64,000 nucleotides of DNA from Chryseobacterium sp. GVT01B (GTDB lineage Bacteria; Bacteroidota; Bacteroidia; Flavobacteriales; Weeksellaceae), in NCBI RefSeq assembly GCF_019970045.1, contig NZ_JAHXYI010000012.1, positions 1 through 64,000 on the forward strand. Direction: 5' to 3'. Below are positions 53,498 to 62,259 of this stretch, piece after piece; position 1 is the first letter of the stretch, and every line of letters begins with the position of its first letter. Under the pieces are notes generated by a model. That model was not told the origin of the DNA and searched no databases. It saw only the letters and a program-made list of their open reading frames with translations. A program made the position numbers and the translations under genes.

Positions 53498-54628
53498 TTA
53501 TAGTTTTCTCAGCAAAGGACTTTGTCTATACCTTTCTTCCTGATATTCTTCGTATAGGTTTTGTAGGGTTTCGGAGATTTTTGCATACCCGATTTCTTGT
53601 CCCCAGCTTAGTAATCCTTTCGGATAGTTTACGCCTTTCTGCATTGCCAATTCAATATCTTCGTCAGTGGCAACCCCTAATCTTTTAGCCTCAACCGCTT
53701 CGTTGATCAGCATGGAGATGATTCTTAAAAAGATCTGCTGATATAAAGCATCGTCTTTCTGAGCAACAGGTTTTTCTGCTCCTTCGTTGTAATCATAGAA
53801 ACCTTTCCCAGTTTTTCTTCCGTGAAGTTTTGCTTCAGACATTCTTTGCTGAAGTAATGATGGTTTGTATTTTGGATCGTAGAAATAGTCTTTGTAAACT
53901 GTTGTTGTTACTGCAAAATTGACATCGACTCCGATAAGATCCATCAATTCGAAAGGTCCCATTTTGAAGTTACCCAGTGTTTTCATGGCATCATCCACCT
54001 GTTCCGGTGTTGCGATGTTTTCCTCAACAATTCTAAGTGCTTCCCCATAATAAGGTCTGGCAATTCTGTTGACGATAAATCCGGGAATATCTTTGGCAAT
54101 AACAGGAGTTTTCCCCCATTCTTTCATGAGGTTGTAGATTTTTTCTGCTAAAGTTTTTTCTGTCAATAAGGATGGAATAACTTCCACTAAAGGCATCAAC
54201 GGAGCCGGATTGAAAAAGTGAATTCCGATGAAACGCTCCGGTTTCTTTAGTTCTGCACCCAGAGAGGTGATAGAAATAGATGAGGTATTGGAACTAAGGA
54301 TACAGTTTTCTGAAACATAATTTTCAAGCTCTGTAAACACCTTGGTTTTGATGTCTTTGTTTTCGATAATGGCTTCTATAATCAGCTCACAATCTTTGAA
54401 ATCCTTCAATTCTGTAGCAATGGAAATATTAGCTAAAATTTCAGTCATTTTCTCTCCTGAAATTTTTTGTTTGTCAACTAATTTGGTCAGGTTTTTTTCC
54501 AAACCTACTGTTGCCGTTTCTACTTGTTTTGCATTGGCGTCATAAACCCAAACTTTGCATCCGTTCGTAGCGGCTACTTGTGCAATGCCGATTCCCATTG
54601 TTCCGGCACCGATAATTCCAATATTCAT
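53498..54628 (-). CDS. paaH: 3-hydroxyacyl-CoA dehydrogenase PaaH
   Basis: PaaH oxidises 3-hydroxyadipyl-CoA with NAD. It has 376 residues, shorter than the enzyme of about 475 residues in E. coli. The Rossmann fold begins 'GIIGAGTMGIGIAQVA' (3-18) and is followed by 'SNTSSISITSLGA' and 'GIHFFNPAPLMPLVEVIP', then a C-terminal helical domain ('MDLIGVDVN'). The catalytic His lies in 'IGIHFFNP'. It lies between paaG (93 nt) and the small acidic gene. Confidence 0.93.
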   Translation of the reverse strand: MNIGIIGAGTMGIGIAQVAATNGCKVWVYDANAKQVETATVGLEKNLTKLVDKQKISGEKMTEILANISIATELKDFKDCELIIEAIIENKDIKTKVFTELENYVSENCILSSNTSSISITSLGAELKKPERFIGIHFFNPAPLMPLVEVIPSLLTEKTLAEKIYNLMKEWGKTPVIAKDIPGFIVNRIARPYYGEALRIVEENIATPEQVDDAMKTLGNFKMGPFELMDLIGVDVNFAVTTTVYKDYFYDPKYKPSLLQQRMSEAKLHGRKTGKGFYDYNEGAEKPVAQKDDALYQQIFLRIISMLINEAVEAKRLGVATDEDIELAMQKGVNYPKGLLSWGQEIGYAKISETLQNLYEEYQEERYRQSPLLRKL

Positions 54629-54633
54629 TTTTA

Positions 54634-54716
54634 TTTGTACAATGTATTAATGTAAAATGTATTCATGTAAATCGTTTTAAAAATCATTAATACATTTTAC
54701 ATGAATACATTAATAC
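54634..54716. repeat. AT-rich inverted repeat between paaH and paaG
   Basis: A perfect 16-bp inverted repeat (54656-54671 with 54696-54711) sits within a stretch of repeating TGTATTAATGTA-like words. Similar sequences occur at 59661-59735 and 62260-62292. It may fold as an mRNA hairpin that separates the two cistrons. Confidence 0.5.
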
Positions 54717-54721
54717 GAAAT

Positions 54722-55522
54722 TTATCTTCCTTTATAATTAGGTTTTCTTTTCTGTAAGAAGGCGTTTACACCCTCGATGAAGTCTTCTGTTTCTGCTGCT
54801 TCCTGTTGCAGATCTCCTTCCAGCTCAAGCTGCTCTTTCAATGTATTGGTATAAGAATGTGCGAAAGCTTTTTTGGTAAGCTTAATTGCCGCGGTTGGCA
54901 TGTTCGACATTCTTTCAAGAATTTCCATTGATTTTGATGCGAATTCTTCCTCTGAGAAAACTTCAGCAACAAGACCATAAGATTTAGATTCTTCAGCAGA
55001 TAATTTTTTACCTGTAAACGCTAAATAATTTGCCAATTGTCTGCCTAAAAGCTTCGGTAAGAAGTATGTTCCTCCTGTATCAGGAATTAAACCGATATTT
55101 GAAAATGCCTGAGCAAAATATGCTTTCTCGTTTGCTAAAACGAAGTCAGAGATTAAAGCCAACATCGCTCCGGCTCCTACTGCAGGACCGTTTACTAAAG
55201 CAATAACAGGTTTTTTGCAACGGGTAACCTCTAACACTAAAGGGTTATAATAATCTACCACAATTTTTCTGATGATGTCATGATCATGGTGTTCTTTGCC
55301 TACCACAAAAGCTTCGTCCAGATTCTGACCTGAGCAAAATGCTCTTCCTCTTCCTGAAATAGCAACACATCTTACCGTTTCGTCTTCGCTACATTCTTTA
55401 ACAAAATCCCTAAGATCTGATAAAGCCGGCTTGGTAAGGGCGTTCATTGTTTCCGGTTGATTCAGATATGCAATTTTAAGCTTCCCGTCAAAATGCGTTT
55501 CAATATCGAGTTGTGTATACAT
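54722..55522 (-). CDS. paaG: 1,2-epoxyphenylacetyl-CoA isomerase PaaG
   Basis: PaaG isomerises the epoxide made by PaaABCE to oxepin-CoA. The 266-residue crotonase-fold protein has 'GRGRAFCSGQNLDE' as the oxyanion motif and 'GLIPDTGGTYFLP' with D148, the catalytic aspartate position of PaaG. The segment 'YYNPLVLEVTRCKKPV' parallels E. coli PaaG. The ATG at 55522 gives 'MYTQLDIETHFDG', whereas an extension to 55549 would add nine residues. It is in the paa operon. Confidence 0.92.
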   Translation of the reverse strand: MYTQLDIETHFDGKLKIAYLNQPETMNALTKPALSDLRDFVKECSEDETVRCVAISGRGRAFCSGQNLDEAFVVGKEHHDHDIIRKIVVDYYNPLVLEVTRCKKPVIALVNGPAVGAGAMLALISDFVLANEKAYFAQAFSNIGLIPDTGGTYFLPKLLGRQLANYLAFTGKKLSAEESKSYGLVAEVFSEEEFASKSMEILERMSNMPTAAIKLTKKAFAHSYTNTLKEQLELEGDLQQEAAETEDFIEGVNAFLQKRKPNYKGR

Positions 55523-55674
55523 AGTTTTTATTAATTTATTATTTAACAATGCACTAATTTAACAATATAAATTCATGTAACAACCTAAGATTTTAACAAT
55601 CTAACAACAGCATCGTTATGCTCTGCATATCCGTTAATTTTATTGATAAATTGTACATTAATCTATAGTTACCC
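55523..55674. other. Spacer with TTTAACAAT repeats
   Basis: A 152-nt gap between paaG and paaD. It holds four to five degenerate copies of TTTAACAAT (about 55540-55605) and, on the minus strand, a 25-codon open stretch ending 'HNDAVVRLLKS' before a stop near 55584. The short frame has no start codon of its own, so I do not treat it as a gene. Confidence 0.35.
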
Positions 55675-56139
55675 TTAATGACATTTAAAATAATCAAAAG
55701 GTTCCAGACAGTCTAAGCATTGATAAGAGGCTTTACATAAGGTAGACCCAAATCTGCTGATCTGCTTGGTATGTTCAGAACCACAGCGAGGACATTTTTT
55801 CGGTTTCCCGATATGATGTTCGTCTGCTCCTTTTTCGGGAGGAGTAATTCCGTAGACACGAAGTTTTTCTCTCGCTTCATCAGTCAACCAGTCCGTTGTC
55901 CAGATCGGAAACATCTTGGTGACTACTTTGGCATCCCATCCGTTTTCTTTCATCATTTTGATAATATCCTCTTCAATGGTAAACATTGCAGGACAGGCAG
56001 AATAAGTAGGCGTAATAATCACTTCACAAGTATTTTCACCTGTGACCTGTGCATCTCTTACGATTCCTAATTCCACGATATCAATCACCGGAATTTCCGG
56101 ATCGGGAATTGTTTTTAATAAATCTAAAAGCTGATTCAT
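55675..56139 (-). CDS. paaD: PaaD, phenylacetyl-CoA epoxidase maturation factor
   Basis: A 154-residue protein. The N-terminal MIP18/DUF59-like domain (about 1-95) has the motif 'PDPEIPVIDIVELGIV'. The C-terminal zinc-ribbon-like part has 'KKCPRCGSEHTK' and 'YQCLDCLEPFDYFKCH', giving two CxxC pairs. PaaD belongs to the iron-sulfur assembly family and is needed for the epoxidase, probably for cluster insertion into PaaE. It lies 3 nt after the hydrolase gene. Confidence 0.9.
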   Translation of the reverse strand: MNQLLDLLKTIPDPEIPVIDIVELGIVRDAQVTGENTCEVIITPTYSACPAMFTIEEDIIKMMKENGWDAKVVTKMFPIWTTDWLTDEAREKLRVYGITPPEKGADEHHIGKPKKCPRCGSEHTKQISRFGSTLCKASYQCLDCLEPFDYFKCH

Positions 56140-56142
56140 ATT

Positions 56143-56952
56143 TTACTTTTTACCAGAATCAAGAATTATTTTCATTGAATTCTGATAATCCAAATTATCT
56201 GTTATTCCGTTGTGATACTGATCTTTTAATACAATCAGGCTATCACCTTTTTTAAAGCTATTTTTTAGTTTTAAGGATGACTTATAATTAATAACCTCAT
56301 CTTTATCACCATGAAAAATAACGACTGGCGACTTAACTGTTTTTAAATATTTACCAGTCTCAAAATTATATTTCAGTAAAAACTTGGGAAGAAATGAAAA
56401 TTTTTGAGTCATTTCATCTTCCATACTATAATACTGAGCCTGTAAAATCAATAATCTTGCGTTCTGCGTTGATGCTAATTTTGCAGCTAAGCCCGTTCCT
56501 ATAGAATATCCTAAAATAATAATTTTGTTCTCCGGATATCTTTTCAAGAGCTCCTTGTAAGCACTCTCAACATCCGAGAAAAGCTGATCTTTATTCTTAA
56601 TCTTATCTTCACTTTTTCCGTATCCTCTGTAATCCAATATAAATGTATCATAGTTCATATTGGTATACAATTCAGCTACTTCACCCCATTCTTTTAATGA
56701 ACCTCCGTTCCCATGAAGGTAAAAAATTACTCCTTTAGGGTTTTGAGCTTTAAATAAAACGGAGTTTAAATGTTTTTTATCTTGTGTTGTAACCGTTATT
56801 TCTTCAAAATCACCATCAAATTTAAATTTGTAATTCTCCGGTAACTTTTCAGGATAAAAAATAATTTTCTCCTGATAGAAGTAGATTCCCACGCATAACA
56901 TCACATATGCGATAAGAAAAAAAGCAAATATTCCCAGAAGTAACTTTTTCAT
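56143..56952 (-). CDS. Alpha/beta hydrolase, membrane-anchored
   Basis: A 269-residue hydrolase with an N-terminal helix (about 4-24). The nucleophile is S150 ('GYSIGTG'), with D216 or D218 ('HGDKDEV') and H247 ('QYHNGI') completing the triad. The oxyanion region is 'YLHGNGGS'. The ATG at 56952 gives the typical 'MKKLLLGIFAFF' anchor; the frame is open to 56964. It lies between paaC and paaD, but no such enzyme is required by the pathway, so it seems to be an operon passenger. Confidence 0.78.
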   Translation of the reverse strand: MKKLLLGIFAFFLIAYVMLCVGIYFYQEKIIFYPEKLPENYKFKFDGDFEEITVTTQDKKHLNSVLFKAQNPKGVIFYLHGNGGSLKEWGEVAELYTNMNYDTFILDYRGYGKSEDKIKNKDQLFSDVESAYKELLKRYPENKIIILGYSIGTGLAAKLASTQNARLLILQAQYYSMEDEMTQKFSFLPKFLLKYNFETGKYLKTVKSPVVIFHGDKDEVINYKSSLKLKNSFKKGDSLIVLKDQYHNGITDNLDYQNSMKIILDSGKK

Positions 56953-56957
56953 ACTTG

Positions 56958-57707
56958 TTACCAAGTACAGCCCGGATACGCTCTCTGCATATACTGAAGC
57001 TCACAAAGAATAAATCCGAAATATTCGGTATGATATCCTGTTCTTGATTTTGGCTGCATAAAAGGATTTGATGGATATTCCAACCCGAAATCTGCAAAAT
57101 CTTTCTTCGTAATAGCAATGAATTCTTCGTAAAGAGCATCTGCATTCGGAACGATGTTCAAGGCAATAAGATCATCTTCACCTTCTGTTTTAGCAAAAAG
57201 ACCTTTTGTATATTCCCAGATATCTTCAATGGCTTTTACCACACGGGATTTGCTTTCTTCTGTACCCTGAGCGAAAATTTTCATCCATGATGCAGCATGG
57301 GTATAATGATATCTTACTTCTTTTAATGATTTCTGAGCAATAGCCGAAAGCTCTTCATCTGTAGAGTTGGACAATGCCTCATATATCAGTTTCTGATATA
57401 CAGCAAAAACGTACACTTTCAGAATTGTTTGGGCATAGTCTTCATTTGGAAGTTCTGTCCAGTGTGCATTTACATATTCGTGTTCATATCTTAGAAAGGC
57501 TAAGTCATCTTCACTTTTACCGTTGTCAATTACTCTTGAAGCATAAACATAAAAGTTATTAGCCTGCCCCAGCTCATCCAACGCAATGTTTGTCAATGCA
57601 ATATCTTCCTCTAAATAAGGACCTTCACCGCACCATGCAGACAAACGCTGTCCCATAATGAAACTGTCGTCTGCGAGTTTTAATAAATAATTATATAATG
57701 GGTTCAT
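56958..57707 (-). CDS. paaC: Phenylacetyl-CoA epoxidase subunit PaaC
   Basis: PaaC is the structural partner of the catalytic PaaA subunit. The 249-residue helical ferritin-like protein begins 'MNPLYNYLLKLADDSFIMGQRLS' and has 'EDIALTNIALDELGQA', with only part of the metal ligand set, as is normal for PaaC. It lies 101 nt after paaB and 5 nt before the hydrolase gene. Confidence 0.93.
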   Translation of the reverse strand: MNPLYNYLLKLADDSFIMGQRLSAWCGEGPYLEEDIALTNIALDELGQANNFYVYASRVIDNGKSEDDLAFLRYEHEYVNAHWTELPNEDYAQTILKVYVFAVYQKLIYEALSNSTDEELSAIAQKSLKEVRYHYTHAASWMKIFAQGTEESKSRVVKAIEDIWEYTKGLFAKTEGEDDLIALNIVPNADALYEEFIAITKKDFADFGLEYPSNPFMQPKSRTGYHTEYFGFILCELQYMQRAYPGCTW

Positions 57708-57808
57708 TGTTTTATCAATTTGAAGACAGATAGATGATAGATGGATAGAAAATAGACAAGTAAACCTTAAGGTCTTTTATCTAGCCGTCTATTATCTCAA
57801 AAGTCTTA

Positions 57809-58090
57809 TTACATATTTTTTACATCGTTTGGAATGTCGTAGAAAGTTGGATGACGATACAGTTTGTCATCAGCTGGATCGAAGAATGCTTCTTTGTCAA
57901 TTCCTTCCGAAGTCACAATATATTTACTTGGAACTACCCAAACAGAAGTTCCTTCTTTTCTTCTTGTATAAACGTCTCTTGCGTTCTGCAAAGCCATTTC
58001 TGCTGTTGGTGCCTGTACAATTCCAACGTGTTTGTGAGATAATCCCGGTTTAGTTTGAATAAACACTTCCCACATATCTAATTGACTCAT
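57809..58090 (-). CDS. paaB: Phenylacetyl-CoA epoxidase subunit PaaB
   Basis: A 93-residue protein. 'WEVFIQTKPGLSHKHVGIVQA' and 'MALQNARDVYTRRKEGTSVWVVPS' are the PaaB signature. PaaB bridges PaaAC dimers in the epoxidase complex. It lies between the unknown secreted-protein gene (12 nt) and paaC. Confidence 0.94.
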   Translation of the reverse strand: MSQLDMWEVFIQTKPGLSHKHVGIVQAPTAEMALQNARDVYTRRKEGTSVWVVPSKYIVTSEGIDKEAFFDPADDKLYRHPTFYDIPNDVKNM

Positions 58091-58102
58091 TATTTTAATT
58101 TT

Positions 58103-58705
58103 TTAATCTAACTTAATATTGAAATTTACTTCAATGTATTTTAAAATTGTCATGAAACTCTCATATTCATCAATTCCCGGAATATTTTCTAAATAACTTT
58201 CAGGATTAGAATAATGAAATTCATTCTCTTTATTATTTGACTTGTATTTTACTAAAAAATCAACACCGTCCGTAATACTGTGTTCCCTGGTAAACAATAC
58301 ATACCCTTTTTCATCATTATCATATACTGCTTTCGATTGAGACATTTTATATCTGAAAAGGTCTTCTTTAGGAAGATAACCGATATTCATGGCTTCTAAG
58401 GTGACAAAAGCTTTCTCAAGTACATCTTTAGATTTTAGTTGAGTAACTTTACCTGGTATCGTTTTAGATTCACCTTTGTTTATATAGTAAGGTAAAAACC
58501 ACTGTATCAATTCAGCTTTCCAATCCTCATCTTTTCCCTGATAAATTCTGAAAATTTTTCCTCCGATTGCAGTTCCGGGGCCTTGATAAATTCTTATTTC
58601 CTTCTTATTTTCTATTGTAAAAGGGATATTTGCAAGTCTGTCTATATCCTGTCCTTTCAAAACTGAAATAATAAAGAAAAATAATACCTGAAATAAGATT
58701 TTCAT
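58103..58705 (-). CDS. Secreted protein inserted between paaA and paaB
   Basis: A 200-residue protein with an N-terminal hydrophobic signal (1-18, 'ILFQVLFFFIISVLKGQ') and a mainly soluble body, with no motif I recognise. It interrupts the usual paaA-paaB adjacency: 7 nt to paaA and 12 nt to paaB. It could be a passenger gene or a periplasmic accessory. The composition is similar to its neighbours. Confidence 0.6.
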   Translation of the reverse strand: MKILFQVLFFFIISVLKGQDIDRLANIPFTIENKKEIRIYQGPGTAIGGKIFRIYQGKDEDWKAELIQWFLPYYINKGESKTIPGKVTQLKSKDVLEKAFVTLEAMNIGYLPKEDLFRYKMSQSKAVYDNDEKGYVLFTREHSITDGVDFLVKYKSNNKENEFHYSNPESYLENIPGIDEYESFMTILKYIEVNFNIKLD

Positions 58706-58712
58706 TAATTTT

Positions 58713-59651
58713 TTAGTTTACCTTTTCATTTTGTTTTTCCGCAAAAGCTACCGCTGCCTCTTTCACCCAGGAATTTTCTCTTTGAGCTTTTCTTTTGGTT
58801 TCAATACGCTTTTTATTGCAAGGTCCGTTTCCTTTTAAGATTTCCATAAACTCATCCCATGGAAGTTCTCCGAAATCATAATGTTGTCTTTCCTCATTCC
58901 ATTTCAGGTCTTTATCAGGAACAGTTAATCCTAAGAATTCTGCCTGAGAAACAGTAACGTCGATAAATCTCTGACGAAGGCTGTCATTACTTTCTCTTTT
59001 TACTCTGTAATTCATAGAGATCTTCGAGTTTGGAGAGCTGTCGTCATTCGGTCCGAACATCATTAAAGCTGGCCACCAGAAACGGTTCAATGAAGCCTGA
59101 GCCATTTCTTTCTGTTGTTTGGTACCACGGCAAAGCGCCATTAAAATCTCATATCCTTGTCTTTGGTGGAAAGATTCTTCTTTACAGATTTTCACCATTG
59201 CTCTGGAATAAGGACCGTAAGAATTCCCCATCAACATTACCTGGTTCATGATAGCTGCACCATCTACCAGCCAACCGATTGCTCCGATATCTGCCCAACT
59301 TAAGGTAGGATAGTTGAAAATACTTGAATATTTCGCTTTTCCTTCCAACATATCATCATAAGTTGCATCTCTGTCTGCTCTGATGCTTCCGTCTCCTAAA
59401 GTTTCTGTTGCAGAATAAAGATATAATCCATGGCCTGCTTCATCCTGAACCTTAGCTAAAAGAGCCATTTTTCTTCTCAATGAAGGTGCTCTTGAAATCC
59501 AGTTCGCTTCCGGCAGCATTCCTACAATTTCAGAATGGGCATGCTGTGAAATCTGACGAACCAATAGTTTTCTGTAATCATCTGGCATTACATCTTTTGG
59601 TTCTACTTTATTTTCGTCATGTACGTATTGTACAAATTTTTCTAAGTCCAT
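58713..59651 (-). CDS. paaA: Phenylacetyl-CoA epoxidase catalytic subunit PaaA
   Basis: PaaA carries the di-iron centre that inserts oxygen into the aromatic ring of phenylacetyl-CoA. The 312-residue ferritin-like protein shows iron-ligand segments 'AKVQDEAGHGLYLYSATE' and 'VKICKEESFHQRQGYEIL'. The second helix pair begins with 'WADIGAIGWLVDGAAI'. It is followed by the secreted-protein gene, then paaB and paaC. Confidence 0.96.
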   Translation of the reverse strand: MDLEKFVQYVHDENKVEPKDVMPDDYRKLLVRQISQHAHSEIVGMLPEANWISRAPSLRRKMALLAKVQDEAGHGLYLYSATETLGDGSIRADRDATYDDMLEGKAKYSSIFNYPTLSWADIGAIGWLVDGAAIMNQVMLMGNSYGPYSRAMVKICKEESFHQRQGYEILMALCRGTKQQKEMAQASLNRFWWPALMMFGPNDDSSPNSKISMNYRVKRESNDSLRQRFIDVTVSQAEFLGLTVPDKDLKWNEERQHYDFGELPWDEFMEILKGNGPCNKKRIETKRKAQRENSWVKEAAVAFAEKQNEKVN

Positions 59652-59660
59652 TTTTTTGTT

Positions 59661-59735
59661 TTTTTGTAAAATGTAAAAAGTATTAATGTATTAATACATT
59701 AATGAATACAATTTACATTCAATCGTTAATACAAT
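59661..59735. repeat. AT-rich palindrome between paaA and paaE
   Basis: A perfect 22-bp palindrome of ATTAATGTATTA type lies at 59682-59703, within repeating GTAAAATGTA/TTAATGTATT words. It is the second member of the repeat family seen at 54634-54716 and 62260-62292. Confidence 0.5.
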
Positions 59736-60821
59736 TTAAACATCATAATTAAGCATCACCACATTGGTTGTCGGGTGACATTGACAGGTAAGAACGAAGC
59801 CTCTGGCTACTTCTTCTTCGGTAAGTGCGTAGTTTTTCTCCATGAAAACTTCTCCTTCCAAAACTTCCGCTTTACACGTACAGCACACTCCTCCTTTACA
59901 TGCAAAAGGCACAGGAAGATTGTCTTTCAATGCTTTATCTAAGATACTCTCTTTTTTAGAATTAAGATGGAACGAATATTCATCATCATCGATAATTACC
60001 GTTACCATACTTTCAATATTGGCTATTGCCTTGAATTCATCACTCATTTCCTCCGTATTTTCTTCATCCGGAGCGGTAAAATATTCAAATAAAACCTGAA
60101 TAGCAGGTACTTTTTTATCTTTCTTCAGGTAGTCTGCAATTCCTTTAATCATTTCTGCAGGTCCGCAAATGAAATAAGTAGCTTCTCTTACATCAATATC
60201 TGTGTATCTTTCAAATAGTTGCTCTAGTTTTTCAGAAGAAATTCTTCCTTCAAAAACAGGATCTTCATGTTTTTCACGGCTTACCAGATAAATCACCTTC
60301 AGTCTGCCATTGAAATGTTCTACCAACCTATCAATTTCAGCTTTTCTTAAAATATGATTCATGCTTCTGTTACTATAGAACAGGTAAGCATTACTGTTAG
60401 GTTCCTGATAAAGGCTTTCTTTAATATTGGATAAAACAGGGGTAATTCCGCTTCCTGCAGCCAAGCCAACGTAAGTTTTTACGTTTGTAGGATGATAAGA
60501 CGTATTAAAACCACCCATTGGAGGCATTACTTCCAGAATTTCATCCATGTGAAGATGCTCATTGAAATAGCCTGATACTTTTCCACCCTCAAGCAATTTC
60601 ACCAATACTTCCAGTGTATTGCTTTTTTCACTCGGAGCATTACAGATAGAGTAAGAACGTCTTTCCTCATTTCCGTTGATCATCATTCGGAAATTCAGAT
60701 ACTGCCCTTGTTTGAACCTGAACTTATCTTTCAGTTCTTCAGGGATTTCCACTGCCACACTAACGGCCTCGGAAGTATCTTTCTGAACTTTAACTGTTTT
60801 AAGTTTATAAAATGAATTCAT
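59736..60821 (-). CDS. paaE: Phenylacetyl-CoA epoxidase reductase PaaE
   Basis: PaaE passes electrons from NADPH to the PaaA di-iron centre. The 361-residue protein has an FAD-binding domain ('RRSYSICNAPS', about 55-65), an NAD(P)-binding part ('GLAAGSGITPVLSNIKE') and a C-terminal ferredoxin domain. The [2Fe-2S] cysteines are C308, C313, C316 and C346. Its start codon overlaps the last base of the paaK stop (TAATG), so translation is coupled. Confidence 0.95.
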   Translation of the reverse strand: MNSFYKLKTVKVQKDTSEAVSVAVEIPEELKDKFRFKQGQYLNFRMMINGNEERRSYSICNAPSEKSNTLEVLVKLLEGGKVSGYFNEHLHMDEILEVMPPMGGFNTSYHPTNVKTYVGLAAGSGITPVLSNIKESLYQEPNSNAYLFYSNRSMNHILRKAEIDRLVEHFNGRLKVIYLVSREKHEDPVFEGRISSEKLEQLFERYTDIDVREATYFICGPAEMIKGIADYLKKDKKVPAIQVLFEYFTAPDEENTEEMSDEFKAIANIESMVTVIIDDDEYSFHLNSKKESILDKALKDNLPVPFACKGGVCCTCKAEVLEGEVFMEKNYALTEEEVARGFVLTCQCHPTTNVVMLNYDV

Positions 60822-62137
60822 TATTTTTTAAGTATTCTATTAATTTTTCCACCTTCGCACTTCGGCAGGCTGTCTTGGGCATGAACTTTCACTTTCGTAG
60901 TGATTCCTACCCGTTTTTTTATTTCGTTTTCTATGTTTTTTCCAAAGTTTCCGACAAAATTAAAATAATCATCGGTATTTGCTTCTATTTTCTGTGTCTT
61001 TACCAGCTCATCATCAATTTCAACATCAATATCCAAAGCGACACACATATGTTCTTTTTCAATAGGCGTCAAATAGTAGTTAGGCACGACACCTTCCACA
61101 TAGGAAAAAGCATCTTCAATCTGGCTTGGATAGACATTTACTCCTCTTACGATCAGCATATCATCTGCTCTCCCGACAATAGGTTTCATTTTCACCATTG
61201 TTCTTTTGGCATTTTCATCATAGTAAAGGCTTGTAATATCATTGGTCCAGTAACGAAGAAGCGGCATTGCTTTTTTCGTTAATGTTGTAATCACCAATAC
61301 CCCTTCTTCACCGAAAGGAACCGGCTGTTTGGTAACCGGATCTAAAATTTCGGGGTAAAAATGATCTTCCCAGATATAAGAACCTCCTTTTTCTTCGAAA
61401 TCTTCCATTGAAACTCCCGGACCGATAATTTCGCTCAACCCATAGATATTAGTTGCATGAACACCTAATTTTTCTTCAATATGACCTCTGATAATTTCTG
61501 TCCATGGCTCTGAGCCTAACACAGCATATTTAAGACTGATTTCATCTGCGGAAATTCCTCTTTTGGCAAATTCATCCGCAATAGTCAAAGCATAGGATGG
61601 AGAGCAGCAAATCACTTCCGGCTTAAAGTCTACAATCAGATCTACCTGTCTTGCCGTCATGCCTCCCGAAATAGGAAGAACACTCATCCCCAGTTTTTCT
61701 GCTCCGTAATGAAGACCTAATCCTCCTGTGAAAATTCCATAACCATACGCATTGTGCAGCTGCATTCCCGGTTTAGCTCCTGCAGCATGTAAAGATCTTG
61801 CCACTACTTCGCTGAAAAGGTCCACATCTTCTTTGGTATATCCTACCACTGTTGGTTTTCCCGTTGTCCCGCTGGAACAGTGAATGCGCTGAAGCTCATT
61901 CTTAGGAACGGTAAATAAACCAAATGGATAGTTATCTCTTAAATCCTGTTTGTAAGTAATAGGAAGTTTCCTGATATCTTCAATCGACCTTATATCCTGT
62001 GGAGATATTTGTAATTCATCAAATTTCTTTTTATAAAATTCCGATTTTTCTCCCAAATAGCTGATCAAACTGATCAACCGGTCGGATTGAAGCTGTCTCA
62101 ACTGACCCAGCTCCAGATATTCAACTGCAAAATCCAT
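60821..62137 (-). CDS. paaK: Phenylacetate-CoA ligase PaaK
   Basis: PaaK activates phenylacetate to its CoA thioester, the first step of the pathway. The 438-residue protein shows the AMP-binding P-loop 'SSGTTGKPTVVGYT' and 'YGYGIFTGGLGLHYG', with a C-terminal lid containing 'GRADDMLIVRGVNVYPSQIE'. The frame opens at 62152, but the ATG at 62137 fits the N-terminus 'MDFAVEYLELG' and leaves the promoter and palindrome intact. It is the first gene of the paa operon. Confidence 0.96.
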   Translation of the reverse strand: MDFAVEYLELGQLRQLQSDRLISLISYLGEKSEFYKKKFDELQISPQDIRSIEDIRKLPITYKQDLRDNYPFGLFTVPKNELQRIHCSSGTTGKPTVVGYTKEDVDLFSEVVARSLHAAGAKPGMQLHNAYGYGIFTGGLGLHYGAEKLGMSVLPISGGMTARQVDLIVDFKPEVICCSPSYALTIADEFAKRGISADEISLKYAVLGSEPWTEIIRGHIEEKLGVHATNIYGLSEIIGPGVSMEDFEEKGGSYIWEDHFYPEILDPVTKQPVPFGEEGVLVITTLTKKAMPLLRYWTNDITSLYYDENAKRTMVKMKPIVGRADDMLIVRGVNVYPSQIEDAFSYVEGVVPNYYLTPIEKEHMCVALDIDVEIDDELVKTQKIEANTDDYFNFVGNFGKNIENEIKKRVGITTKVKVHAQDSLPKCEGGKINRILKK

Positions 62138-62145
62138 AAAACTAA

Positions 62146-62159
62146 CTAACATTTGTTAG
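62146..62159 (-). promoter_or_regulatory. Probable PaaR operator
   Basis: CTAAC, 4 nt, GTTAG forms a 14-bp palindrome between the -7 box and the paaK start. From memory, the Thermus PaaR site is CNAACGNNCGTTNG, and this fits at most positions. The TetR gene 62312-62887 is the natural candidate to bind it. Bound repressor would block transcription of the paa operon. Confidence 0.65.
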
Positions 62160-62162
62160 GTG

Positions 62163-62193
62163 TAAATTTAAAAAGATTTTATAAGCTGGCAAA
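62163..62193 (-). promoter_or_regulatory. Promoter of the paa operon (paaK)
   Basis: TTTG at 62190-62193, 19 nt, TAAATTTA at 62163-62170. This fits the Bacteroidetes promoter consensus except for the last base of the -7 box. Confidence 0.7.
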
Positions 62194-62198
62194 ATTTT

Positions 62199-62214
62199 TA
62201 TGACTTTTGTCATA
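62199..62214. promoter_or_regulatory. Palindrome upstream of the paaK -33 box
   Basis: TATGAC, 4 nt, GTCATA with perfect 6-bp arms, placed just upstream of the -33 element. Such a position suits an activator site. The regulator is unknown. Confidence 0.5.
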
Positions 62215-62259
62215 TTTTGAATGATTCTAAATAACAAGATAAAAGCTTAATGCTTTCTT

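Noticed and set aside
55584..55660. Short minus-strand frame ending 'HNDAVVRLLKS' after paaD
   Set aside because: It has no start codon and is only 25 codons long; probably chance or a small gene relic.
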